NCBI RefSeq assembly: GCF_004519315.1
Contig: NZ_SOZE01000001.1
Span: forward strand, 1-64,000
Direction: 5' to 3'
Length of the DNA stretch: 64,000 nucleotides
Source of the DNA: Mucilaginibacter psychrotolerans
GTDB taxonomy: Bacteria; Bacteroidota; Bacteroidia; Sphingobacteriales; Sphingobacteriaceae
In this document: piece after piece, positions 26,771 through 34,865 of the stretch
Numbering within the stretch: the first letter of the stretch is position 1
Layout: each line of letters begins with the position of its first letter
Notes under the pieces: generated by a model
Database searches by the model: none
Told to the model about the DNA's origin: nothing
The model's input: the letters and a program-made list of their open reading frames with translations, nothing else
Program-made: the position numbers and the translations under genes

Positions 26771-26974
26771 ATGCCACTAAATTCATTTGTAACGCTCGGT
26801 CGTTCGGGTCTTCATGCCATCAAGCGTCTGGATGAGATCTCAAAACCAACGCTCAATTTCCCCTACGATTTCCTTGGTAATACCATCAATCTTTCTCAAG
26901 CCGGCACTACGGTTAATGGTATCACATCACAAATTACACCGATGACGCCGGCAAATGATGCCGAGCGGCATTAA
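26771..26974 (+). pseudogene. aldo/keto reductase remnant with a large in-frame internal deletion
   Basis: The 67-residue frame looks like a normal small gene, but its two ends match opposite ends of one enzyme family. Residues 1-14 (MPLNSFVTLGRSGL) match the start of aldo/keto reductases. Residues ~18-67 (RLDEISKPTLNFPYDFL, then AGTTVNGITSQ and PMTPANDAERH) match their extreme C-terminus. About 280 residues, with the whole catalytic barrel, are missing, and the join near residues 14-18 keeps the frame. Any product would be catalytically dead. The identification is from remembered family patterns. Confidence 0.75.
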
Positions 26975-27016
26975 TAAATATCCACACAAATAATTCACAT
27001 CTACAATCTATTTAAA

Positions 27017-27595
27017 ATGAAAAAAATCTTCATCACTTTAGTGACTATCCTAAGCACGGGCCTTTTAGCAAGTGCACAAATTCAAAAAGGTAATGTAATG
27101 GTTGGCGGCAATTTCGCCAATATTAATCTCGGCCTCAACGATCCGAAAATATTTAGCCTTGACATTACCCCCAAAGCCGCCTGGTTTATTCAGGATAATG
27201 TTGCATTAGGCGGATATGTAAATTTAGGCATCCAAACGGCCAAAGGTTCTAACACCACCACCAGTTACGGTGCCGGCGCTTTGGGCAGATATTATACCGG
27301 TTCGGATGTTTCGGTACTGAAACACGGGCGCATTTTTGCCGAAGCTACGGTAGGTATCGGCGGTGTTAATGTAAGTAATGGTGGCGGAAACACTAACGGA
27401 CTAAACCTTAGTGCTGGGCCAGGTTTTGCCTACTTTATAACGCCCAATATAGGCCTGGAAGCACTATTGAAATACAACGGACTTGTTGGCTTTGGCAGCC
27501 AGGCTTATCAGAGCAATCTGAATTTTTCGTTCGGTTTACAGATATATCTTCCGGGTAGTTCAACAGCAAGAAAAATAAAAGGTGATATGAATTAG
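27017..27595 (+). CDS. outer-membrane beta-barrel protein
   Basis: A 192-residue protein with a signal peptide (MKKIFITLVTILSTGLLASAQ) and alternating hydrophobic strands with many Gly and aromatic residues (VMVGGNFANINLGL, ALGRYYTGSD, and LSAGPGFAYFITPNIGLEALL). This is the OmpA/OmpW-like small barrel pattern. The C-terminal strand region (NFSFGLQIYLPG) lacks a classic terminal Phe because of a short tail. Function unknown. It follows the reductase remnant by 42 bp. Confidence 0.75.
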   Translation: MKKIFITLVTILSTGLLASAQIQKGNVMVGGNFANINLGLNDPKIFSLDITPKAAWFIQDNVALGGYVNLGIQTAKGSNTTTSYGAGALGRYYTGSDVSVLKHGRIFAEATVGIGGVNVSNGGGNTNGLNLSAGPGFAYFITPNIGLEALLKYNGLVGFGSQAYQSNLNFSFGLQIYLPGSSTARKIKGDMN

Positions 27596-27689
27596 TATTC
27601 CTTTCAGACGGCATATTACCCGGGAAAAATTTAGCCTGTGGCCGGTGTTTTCACCGCGCCACTCCCGGGTTTTACCAGGTTGTTGTGGC

Positions 27690-27900
27690 TATAGCTCTGC
27701 TTCGGCAAGTAGCTGAATTTGACGAAAAAACGCTATGCAACGCGCCTGCGGGTTTAGCGTTTGGGCAAACGTAAGCGTGGACGCTTACCGACGTTATTGC
27801 ACCAAGTGCGGACACATGGTGCGGCGGGGATTGTTAGGGTTGAAAAGCGACGCTGCTCTGCCAGATAGCCGCAAGTGGGCATGCGGCAGCGGAGTACGGG
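27690..27900. repeat. dispersed stem-loop repeat, copy A (longest)
   Basis: The left half (TTCGGCAAGT, GACGAAAAAA, GGGTTTAGC, TTTGGG) matches copy C at 31503-31612. The right half (GGGTTGAAAAGCGA, GCTGCTCTGCCAG, GCAAGTG, GCGGCAGCGG) matches copy B at 29722-29856. This fills most of the gap at 27596-27945, in which no gene was found. An open frame on the + strand here is a by-product of the repeat. Confidence 0.7.
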
Positions 27901-27945
27901 TCTTTTACTGTATTAAAAATGCCTTGTTTTTTGTAATATTAAAGA

Positions 27946-28698
27946 ATGAATAATGGCATTGTTAAAAACTGTTTTAGGCCTAACTGTAATAGCCAAATGC
28001 TGCTCCTCTTTCTTGTATTATTTATCAGCTCTTGTAACAATAACTTAAAAAAAACAGCGCCTACACAGCTCCCCGATACAACCCCAAAAACAATCAATCA
28101 TAAAATGACGGGTAAAGAATTGGTGTACAACCTTGAAAAGGCAGGATATTTCAAATACACAGACAACGACAAATTAGCATTTGTTCAGGATTCTATAATC
28201 AAACATTTTGAAACCGATAAAGTATTCATAACGGAGTTTAATAGCAAACCTCCGTTTAAATCTTATGATCTAAGGTTTTATGATTGTGGAGATGGTGAAG
28301 AGTTGTATGAAGAAGGAGGGGTGATTGATTTATTAAAAGAAATGCAACCGTTTTTTGATAAAAATCGAGTCAAACTACATTACTCAGATGACAATTACAT
28401 TAATGATTTTCATAGCATTAAGATAAATGGCAGAACATATGTTATGGCCAAAGGCAGCTTGTTAATGTGGGGCGAAACTATGGCTCAATTTGTTGAAATG
28501 GTAAACTTCGAATTACAAGATCAGCATTCTTCTGAAAGGCTATATTTAATGACCAATGAAAATGAATATATGATGTTCTTAACGCAAGAACAATATGATA
28601 TTTTAACCGCTAATCTTGCTTTTGACAAGCGGCCGCAGACGGTAAATGAATGGGTGAAAAACAAAACCGATGAAATGCAAAGAATGATGAATAGGTAG
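27946..28698 (+). CDS. lipoprotein of unknown function
   Basis: A 250-residue protein not recognised. The N-terminus has a hydrophobic stretch ending LFISSC, a likely lipobox at residues ~26-31, followed by a Thr/Pro-rich linker. The body is mixed alpha/beta and AT-rich (GKELVYNLEKAGYFKYTD, and a late FLTQEQYDILTANLAF). It lies in the repeat-rich segment, between repeat copy A and a short repeat fragment near 28700, which suggests recently acquired DNA. Confidence 0.6.
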   Translation: MNNGIVKNCFRPNCNSQMLLLFLVLFISSCNNNLKKTAPTQLPDTTPKTINHKMTGKELVYNLEKAGYFKYTDNDKLAFVQDSIIKHFETDKVFITEFNSKPPFKSYDLRFYDCGDGEELYEEGGVIDLLKEMQPFFDKNRVKLHYSDDNYINDFHSIKINGRTYVMAKGSLLMWGETMAQFVEMVNFELQDQHSSERLYLMTNENEYMMFLTQEQYDILTANLAFDKRPQTVNEWVKNKTDEMQRMMNR

Positions 28699-28832
28699 CT
28701 GCTCCTGCGGCAGCGGGGTAAGATAAATGTCGCATAATACCCCTCTTAAGTCGGTTTTACACAGCGCGAAATCTATATCAGCTGCCTATATTCGTATGGT
28801 CAACACACTCAGCACAAATTAACGCACACATC

Positions 28833-29708
28833 ATGAAAAAGGTCTTTAAAGCATCTACAGCCCTCAAACCCATATTAGTAATTGCTATGCTGTTTTTTAC
28901 CATATTTCAGTCCGCAGGGCAAAAGTTGAAACCTGCCGCCAGCGGCTATGCGCCGGTTAATGGCATTAAGGTTTATTACGAGGTTTACGGCCAGGGCAAG
29001 CCCATCGTTTTGCTGCATGGTGCTTTTTATACCATTGAGATGAACTGGGCGGAGCTGATTCCCGAACTATCCAAAACACGGAAAGTAATTGCCCTCGAAA
29101 TGCAGGGCCACGGGCACTCACCATACTCGGATAGGAAATTAGACATCGTTTCCCTGGCAAGCGATGTGGCGGGTGTGATGGATTATTTAAAGGTTGACAG
29201 TGCCGATGTTGCCGGATATAGCATGGGTGGCTCTATAGCTTACCAGTTTGCCGTGCAATTCCCCAAAAAGTTAAATAAATTGATCATCATTTCTTCTACC
29301 TATAAAAGCAGTGGCTGGTTGCCGGTAATAAACAAGGCGTTTGAAGGTTTTAAGCCTGAATTTTTTGATAATACCCCACTGCACACCGGCTACGATGCGG
29401 TAGCACCCGATAAAACAAAATGGCGGAAATTTGTGGAACAGATGATTATTTTTTCCGGCGAATCCTTCGACGTAGGCGACAGTAACATCGCCAAAATCAC
29501 CGCGCCGGTATTGCTCATCTCGGGCGACAATGACGGCCTGGATAAAGTGGAGCTGATGAAAACCTACCAGTTACTGGGCGGCGGTGTAGTTGCCGATATG
29601 GTACCGATGCCCAAATCGCACCTGGCCATTGTACCATCGCAGGGCCACGTCAGCCTCATGATGCAGACGAAGATGATATTGGGTTATTTGGATGGGTTTT
29701 TGAAGTAA
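28833..29708 (+). CDS. alpha/beta hydrolase, exported
   Basis: A 291-residue alpha/beta hydrolase with an N-terminal signal (LKPILVIAMLFFTIFQSAGQ). The oxyanion region is VLLHGAFYTIEMNW and the nucleophile serine lies in GYSMGGSIAYQFA (about 129-141). The acid is likely D in LLISGDNDGLDKVE, and the histidine is in PSQGHVSLMM near 271. It may be a periplasmic esterase or C-C hydrolase. A decayed copy of its first 45 coding bases and leader lies at 26193-26259. Confidence 0.85.
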   Translation: MKKVFKASTALKPILVIAMLFFTIFQSAGQKLKPAASGYAPVNGIKVYYEVYGQGKPIVLLHGAFYTIEMNWAELIPELSKTRKVIALEMQGHGHSPYSDRKLDIVSLASDVAGVMDYLKVDSADVAGYSMGGSIAYQFAVQFPKKLNKLIIISSTYKSSGWLPVINKAFEGFKPEFFDNTPLHTGYDAVAPDKTKWRKFVEQMIIFSGESFDVGDSNIAKITAPVLLISGDNDGLDKVELMKTYQLLGGGVVADMVPMPKSHLAIVPSQGHVSLMMQTKMILGYLDGFLK

Positions 29709-29721
29709 AGCATCATTACTA

Positions 29722-29856
29722 TCGCCGCTGCCGCAAGCCTCCCGGCTTGTGGCCCGTATGCAAGGTAGCCATTATGTAATTGGCAGGGTTGAAAAGCGAT
29801 GCTGCTCTGCCAGGTGGCCACAAGTGAGGATACTTGCGGCAGCGGGGGGCGGTCAT
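29722..29856. repeat. dispersed stem-loop repeat, copy B
   Basis: An imperfect palindrome: CCGCTGCCGCAAG near the left end is complementary to CTTGCGGCAGCGG near the right, and GCTTGTGGCC pairs with GGCCACAAG inside. The central GGGTTGAAAAGCGATGCTGC is shared with copy A. It lies between the converging hydrolase and TPR genes. Confidence 0.7.
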
Positions 29857-29874
29857 GGGATAACGAAGCTTCCC

Positions 29875-31005
29875 CTAATTTCGCGTCGAACTTGCACCGG
29901 GTTTAACTTTTCCATCGAGGATGTCTAATACGCTTTTCTTTAGGTCCTCGTATTTAAAATTGTCGTTAAAGCCGATATTATAAGTAAAATGGGTATCTCC
30001 CTTAGTGCGGCATAATAAATATTTGGTGCTGCCCAGTTCAACCGATATAGGCGAATACTCTGTTTGTACCCTATCTTCTATGTTATTACCCTCGCCCACC
30101 ACATAAAAAAGGTGTTTGTTGAAGACATCGGTCGATGTATCCTCGTATCGTTCAAATGCCTGGATTAATTTACCGTTCCATTTAAATTGGTCGAAACAGA
30201 ACATATCTTTCATGTTATCTTTTAAAAGTCCGTTTTTATGGGCCTCGTACAATTTATCACGGTAAGGCTTTGCCTTGGCATAATCTTTTTGATGATAGTA
30301 AATCTGAATGAGCTTTGCATAGCTATGGTAATCATTGGGGTCTAAGGTCAGCAACTCCAGGTAGGCAGGTTCCGCTTTATCATAATTGCCGTTTTGCGCT
30401 TCAAAGAGCCCGATATTAAATAGTGCATTGGTGTAGGAGCTGCTGCGTTTATTTATTTTTTGCTTAGCGATATAAAAAGCTTCTAAAGCTTTGTCGACTT
30501 TTTTTTGATCCGAATAAATTTGCGCAATCATTGAATAGGGCCTATCGGGGCAAGGCGTAAGCCCTGTTGCCGTTTTATACGCCAGCAAGGCCGAATCTGG
30601 TTTTTCCAGGTTGTAGTACGAGTCGCCAAGCCCGCTATAGAATACGGCATCAGTTGTTTTTAACTTAATGGCCAGCCGGAAATTTGTAACGGCTTCCGGG
30701 TACTTCTGCATATAATTTAAGGTAGATGCCTTGATGTAGTAGGGTGCCGGGTCTGTTGCGTCTTTTGCTAAGGAGAGGTTCATCAGCTTAAGGCAATTGG
30801 CATCGTCTTCCTTCATGTAATAGGCCATCCCAATGTAGTACAAGGATTTTGCTGAATAGTTGTTAGCCTTAGATCCATACCGCTCAATTATTTTGTCGTA
30901 TTTGTTGCTGTCGGTCAATGCTTTTAGTTCGGCTGTCACATTGTCCTGAGCAAAAATGGACAGGCTAAAAAGAAACAGGATGATAGTTGCTAAAAGATGT
31001 TTCAT
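29875..31005 (-). CDS. exported TPR protein
   Basis: A 376-residue protein with a signal peptide (MKHLLATIILFLFSLSIFAQ). Residues ~30-250 are tetratricopeptide repeats (KSLYYIGMAYYMKEDDANCL, AVFYSGLGDSYYNLEKPDSA, and SYAKLIQIYYHQKDYAKAKP). The C-terminal ~100 residues form a separate domain of unknown type (FKWNGKLIQAFERYEDTS). It is probably a periplasmic or outer-membrane scaffold. No partner gene is obvious; a small membrane protein gene lies 46 bp downstream of the window side at 31052. Confidence 0.75.
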   Translation of the reverse strand: MKHLLATIILFLFSLSIFAQDNVTAELKALTDSNKYDKIIERYGSKANNYSAKSLYYIGMAYYMKEDDANCLKLMNLSLAKDATDPAPYYIKASTLNYMQKYPEAVTNFRLAIKLKTTDAVFYSGLGDSYYNLEKPDSALLAYKTATGLTPCPDRPYSMIAQIYSDQKKVDKALEAFYIAKQKINKRSSSYTNALFNIGLFEAQNGNYDKAEPAYLELLTLDPNDYHSYAKLIQIYYHQKDYAKAKPYRDKLYEAHKNGLLKDNMKDMFCFDQFKWNGKLIQAFERYEDTSTDVFNKHLFYVVGEGNNIEDRVQTEYSPISVELGSTKYLLCRTKGDTHFTYNIGFNDNFKYEDLKKSVLDILDGKVKPGASSTRN

Positions 31006-31051
31006 GACCCTAAATTAAAGATTTTAGATGGTTTGTAAGCTGGTTAAATTA

Positions 31052-31444
31052 TTAACCGCCAACCTTTTTTCTTGTTGAATACTTTGCGATTGCGGCACCA
31101 ATTAAACCGCATAGAGCGGCAAATGCGGTCACTATTATTATCGTTAATATCCAGGCAACCACGGTTGGGTCGTTCTTAATGTGCCCTGTATTCGCTTTTA
31201 ATAACATCGAGATTTTCCAGCCGACTGTCGAGTCGAAAAATCCAATAACTGCTGCGGTTAGTACCCCCGCTTTGAGGTTTATTTTTTTTGTAGCCCAAAA
31301 ACCGAAGAAGCAATAGATGATGAATGAACCCACCGCGAAATAGGCGGAGTTAAAATTAAGCTGACGGGAAGCTATTGCTGTTAAAGCATCAAATGCACCA
31401 ATAGTGAAGCATCCAATTAAATATAATTTGTATTTAAGGCTCAT
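31052..31444 (-). CDS. small four-helix membrane protein
   Basis: A 130-residue hydrophobic protein of unknown function. The start at 31444 is chosen because further upstream codons run into the stem-loop repeat. It has four likely membrane helices (about 7-25, 35-55, 62-80 and 95-118) and a basic C-terminus (KYSTRKKVGG). It is upstream of and co-directional with the TPR protein gene, so they may be co-transcribed. Confidence 0.6.
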   Translation of the reverse strand: MSLKYKLYLIGCFTIGAFDALTAIASRQLNFNSAYFAVGSFIIYCFFGFWATKKINLKAGVLTAAVIGFFDSTVGWKISMLLKANTGHIKNDPTVVAWILTIIIVTAFAALCGLIGAAIAKYSTRKKVGG

Positions 31445-31502
31445 ATTTTGTTGATGAGGTTGAGGGTTTAAGTTTAAACCAAAGTAGCAAAAAAAATCCC
31501 CG

Positions 31503-31612
31503 CCTCGGCAAGTGTCCGCACTTGACGAAAAAATTTGGCAAGCGTCCAAGCATGTGGGTTTAGCATTTGGGTTAAGGTAAGCAATGCCGCTTGCGGTGGC
31601 GGCGATATTTTG
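31503..31612. repeat. dispersed stem-loop repeat, copy C
   Basis: It shares CTCGGCAAGT, TTGACGAAAAAA, TGGGTTTAGCATTTGGG and GGTAAGC with the left half of copy A at 27690. It lies in the divergent gap between the small membrane protein and the two-gene cassette at 31653. Confidence 0.6.
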
Positions 31613-31652
31613 TTAACTTAGAACTTCGTTAAGGCAAATTTAAAAAACAACA

Positions 31653-31925
31653 ATGAAAACAATTCCGGGACTAACAATCAATGAATCACACTACGATTTG
31701 GCTGATAACAAGAAAGGAACAATTGCTGTATTCATTTTTTCGGGCGACGGCGATCCAGCAAAAGTATTGGATTACGCAGTCAGAGAGTATGTTGAAAGCA
31801 ACGGATATCATGAGCTAATTGATGCAAATTTGGATAACCCATGGATGCGAGTTGTTATGAGCGATATCAATGATATGAGACAAGCAAGCTTTGATCTTGA
31901 TACGCACAAATTAGTCAAGCAATAA
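31653..31925 (+). CDS. unknown 90-residue protein, first gene of a cassette
   Basis: Not recognised. A soluble, acidic, compact protein with a predicted strand (GTIAVFIFSGDGD) and a helix (KVLDYAVREYVESNG). It is AT-rich compared with its neighbours. It is followed after 9 bp by a nuclease-like protein gene in the same direction, so the two are surely one operon. Small partner proteins before a nuclease may be inhibitors or specificity factors, but nothing in the sequence proves that. Confidence 0.55.
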   Translation: MKTIPGLTINESHYDLADNKKGTIAVFIFSGDGDPAKVLDYAVREYVESNGYHELIDANLDNPWMRVVMSDINDMRQASFDLDTHKLVKQ

Positions 31926-31934
31926 CAGCACGGC

Positions 31935-32747
31935 ATGTCAAACAGAGTAGTAGAGGATAAGTACACCTCAATAATAGACGCAGTAGGTTATTGGTTAGGA
32001 TATCAATTTAAGATAGGGCGTGAGCAATTAATACACGAAGCAAGTCTTAGGTATCCGATAGCTGATACAATTACAGCTAAGGGAATATCAGTTAACCGAA
32101 TAATTCTTGAAAAACTTCATCCTTTATTTAAAAGTAAAAAAATAGACTTAGTTATATTTGATGAAACCGTTGATGAACCTGCAACGGAAAATGATGACAC
32201 AAAATTAAAGGAGGTATATGAGTTTAAACTTGCAAAAAGCGACATGGCTAAAGAGCAAAGCGATGAGCATCAACGGATATTCGACGATGTAGTGAGGCTA
32301 GGATATTATAATAAATGGGGTAAGAAGGAGTGTTATTTTTTGATGTGCGGTAGATACGAGGAGTTTAAAACTTATTTTGTCGGGCAGGAAAGGGTAATGA
32401 AAAATGAAGCTGGTAAAAACATTGTGCCGGTTCGTAGAAAGGCAAAGCAAGAAAATTTAGCTCAACAGATACTTGATGACCCATGGAAACCAGATGGACT
32501 GTATAAAGATTGGTTTGGTTTTAAGATTGGAGAAAGTAAAACAATCGAGTTTACAATTAATCAATCAATGCCAACGGGGACATGGGGATTGAAAAGGTTT
32601 CAGGAAGAATATAAAATAAGGAACGAGGATAAACATTTTTTTTCAAACAGTATAAAGATTACAACAACGTGTTTGGCAATTACGCCTCCAGGGGAGAAGA
32701 ACCGAACTCATGCTGCGGGTATTTGGAAGGTGGAATCAATAAATTGA
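31935..32747 (+). CDS. putative PD-(D/E)XK nuclease-fold protein
   Basis: A 270-residue protein not recognised by family. Its N-terminal part has the order expected of a restriction-endonuclease-like core: a helix with E35 (REQLIHEASLRYP), a strand with D71 (KKIDLVIFDE), then E96-F-K98 (VYEFKLAK). Residues ~115-270 are mixed alpha/beta, without an identified domain. Low GC, unknown families and a flanking repeat suggest acquired DNA. Possible roles are defence, toxin or DNA repair. The nuclease reading is inference from motif order only. Confidence 0.5.
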   Translation: MSNRVVEDKYTSIIDAVGYWLGYQFKIGREQLIHEASLRYPIADTITAKGISVNRIILEKLHPLFKSKKIDLVIFDETVDEPATENDDTKLKEVYEFKLAKSDMAKEQSDEHQRIFDDVVRLGYYNKWGKKECYFLMCGRYEEFKTYFVGQERVMKNEAGKNIVPVRRKAKQENLAQQILDDPWKPDGLYKDWFGFKIGESKTIEFTINQSMPTGTWGLKRFQEEYKIRNEDKHFFSNSIKITTTCLAITPPGEKNRTHAAGIWKVESIN

Positions 32748-32756
32748 ATCTCCCCC

Positions 32757-33530
32757 CTACACCCACCTACTCAAAAACGCCCCGAAAGCATCCTTATACT
32801 GATCCCCAACCGTAATGTTGATTTTGCCGATTTGCATGGCGTTGCGGGTGATGGAGTTGATTTTATCCAGCGATACGATGTAGGAGCGGTGCACGCGCAT
32901 GAAGCGTTTGGCGGGTAGTTTTTCTTCCAGGGCCTTCAGGCTGCTGAGGGTGAGGATGGCTTTATCGGTGTTCTTCAGGAAAATCTTGACGTAGTCTTTC
33001 AGGCTCTCGAGGTACAGGATATCGCTCAGCGCAATGCGCACCAATTGGTACTCTACCTTTACGAAGAGGTAATCGTCTTCCACCCGTTCTGAAACAGGCG
33101 GCGCTGCCTCTGCTGCTGCCACTGCAACTGTGGTTGCGGGATTGTTGGATTTGTGGAGCAGTTCGGCGTAGGCCAGGGCCTTGTTGGCCGCGTGCAGGAA
33201 CTCTTCGTAATTGAATGGTTTCAGCAGGTAATCCAGCGCATCTACGCGGTAGCCTTCCAGCGCAAACTGGTTATAGGCGGTGGTGAAGATGATGCGGGGT
33301 TTGCTTGGTCCGCGGGCATCCAGCACCCGGGCCAGTTCGATGCCGTTGAGGTTGGGCATCTGTATATCCAAAAAAATGAGGTCTACCTTGTGCTGCTGCA
33401 AGCCACCCAAGGCCTCTACCGCGCTGCCGTATTTGCCCACCAGGGTAAGGAAGGGGGTTTGTTCAATAAAGGCGCATACCAGCCCAAGGGCCAGCGGCTC
33501 ATCGTCAACAGCAATGCAGTTTATGGTCAT
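32757..33530 (-). CDS. LytTR-family response regulator
   Basis: A 257-residue response regulator. Residues ~1-120 are a receiver domain with the acidic pair DDEP at 9-12, the phosphoacceptor in LIFLDIQMP near 54-62, and the KPF lysine near 105. An Ala/Val-rich linker follows, then a LytTR DNA-binding domain (about 150-255: YLESLKDYVKIFL, then RFMRVHRSYIVSLDKI). It is 3 bp downstream of its LytS-like kinase gene, a typical Bacteroidota pair. The next divergent gene is the beta-barrel receptor, a possible target. Confidence 0.93.
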   Translation of the reverse strand: MTINCIAVDDEPLALGLVCAFIEQTPFLTLVGKYGSAVEALGGLQQHKVDLIFLDIQMPNLNGIELARVLDARGPSKPRIIFTTAYNQFALEGYRVDALDYLLKPFNYEEFLHAANKALAYAELLHKSNNPATTVAVAAAEAAPPVSERVEDDYLFVKVEYQLVRIALSDILYLESLKDYVKIFLKNTDKAILTLSSLKALEEKLPAKRFMRVHRSYIVSLDKINSITRNAMQIGKINITVGDQYKDAFGAFLSRWV

Positions 33531-33533
33531 GGT

Positions 33534-34607
33534 TTATAATGAAAGCGTTAAGTTAACGGTATAAACATTCGTTTCCAAATTGTTATCTACCTCCAGTATA
33601 TGCTTGCCGGGGTACAGCAAATCTAACCGGCGGATGGTATTGGCCAGTCCGATGCCTTTGTTGTCCTCCAGATCCGCACCCTGTTTTTTGTAATTGGTGT
33701 TCTGCACGTGCAGCTTTACCTGGTTTTCGTCCTGGGTAATACGCACTGCTATGGTGCTGGGTAGGGTATCGCTTACGCCATGCTTAAAGGCATTCTCCAC
33801 AAAGGGCAAAAACAGCATAGGTGCTACAGGGTACTCTTTTAGCGCGCCCGGCGAGGTGTAGTTTACCGTTACCTTATCGGTAAGGCGCAGCTGCATCAGG
33901 CTGATATAGTCTTTGATGAAGGCAATTTCCTGGCTTAGCAGGGCGGTGCTGTTTTGGGTATCGTACAACACATACCGCATCATGCGCGAAAGCTGGTGCA
34001 GCGCTGTGCGCGAGGTTTCTACGTTTACCAAAGTAAGTGCGTATATGTTATTGAGTGTATTGAAGAAGAAATGCGGGTTTATCTGCGCTTTTAAAAAGGA
34101 AAGTTCGGAGCTTATTTTATCGGCCTCCATCTGCTGCTGCAGTTCTTTATTCTTTTGCCAGCTTTGTATAGTAGCCACGCTGGTACTGATACCCAGCACA
34201 AGGGAAGTAATAGTGATGGTAAACGTATCGAAGTTGCCGTGCTTGCCAAAGCCGCGCCTGATAGGGCCGCGTTTATGAAAAGCTTCTTCCAGCAATTCGC
34301 GGATGTTAAAAAACTTGTCGGCAAATCCGGTTAAATACACAATGGCTATAATAATGGCCGCAAGCAGCAGAAAGTAAATACCGTTGCGCTTTTTCAGCAA
34401 AAACATAGGTACCAAAACGTGCGCGTTTAAATAGTACGCGCCGATGAGCAAAGCAAATATAAAGGTTTGCTTTACCCAAAACTGGTAGGGCACCTCTATA
34501 TCGCGCAAAAAGGGCTGGTAAAACAGCAGTATGTTACCCAACACTATCCATATCAGCGCCTGGATAAGGATGCTGCCAAAAGAACTTTTAAACCGTTGAA
34601 GTATCAT
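33534..34607 (-). CDS. LytS-type sensor histidine kinase
   Basis: A 357-residue membrane kinase. Residues ~1-155 carry four membrane helices with short loops and no recognisable sensor domain. The His_kinase block is SFLKAQINPHFFFNTLNNIYAL (about 170-191), with the phosphorylated histidine in NPHFFFN. The ATPase part has PMLFLPFVENAFKHGVS (N box) and NKGIGLANTIRRLDLLYP (G box). It pairs with the LytTR regulator 3 bp downstream. It is divergent from the beta-barrel receptor gene across a 258-bp gap. Confidence 0.92.
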   Translation of the reverse strand: MILQRFKSSFGSILIQALIWIVLGNILLFYQPFLRDIEVPYQFWVKQTFIFALLIGAYYLNAHVLVPMFLLKKRNGIYFLLLAAIIIAIVYLTGFADKFFNIRELLEEAFHKRGPIRRGFGKHGNFDTFTITITSLVLGISTSVATIQSWQKNKELQQQMEADKISSELSFLKAQINPHFFFNTLNNIYALTLVNVETSRTALHQLSRMMRYVLYDTQNSTALLSQEIAFIKDYISLMQLRLTDKVTVNYTSPGALKEYPVAPMLFLPFVENAFKHGVSDTLPSTIAVRITQDENQVKLHVQNTNYKKQGADLEDNKGIGLANTIRRLDLLYPGKHILEVDNNLETNVYTVNLTLSL

Positions 34608-34865
34608 TTAATTAACAGGTTTGTAAACAGGATGTTACAATATTACATATCCCCGGTCCATATCCCCAACCACAATCTGCGGGGAGGGCGTTTTTACCGA
34701 TGAACACGTAAAACAAACCGCCGAAAGTCCGCTTATATGCCTTTTGGCTATTGCGGGCTTTTTATCGGTTAAAATGGGTTATCCGTCTACACATTGCCCT
34801 TATCGGTCTATCCCGTTTTTTCAGCCGCATCCAAAACTATTGTTTTGTGTATCATCAAAAAATAT

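Noticed and set aside
26771..26974. Small precursor peptide (RiPP-like) next to an outer-membrane barrel
   Set aside because: Both ends match aldo/keto reductase termini, so a deleted enzyme gene explains it better, and no modifying enzyme is nearby.
27735..27953. 72-codon open frame with paired cysteines
   Set aside because: It lies wholly in the stem-loop repeat copy A, and its sequence follows the repeat shared with non-coding copies B and C.
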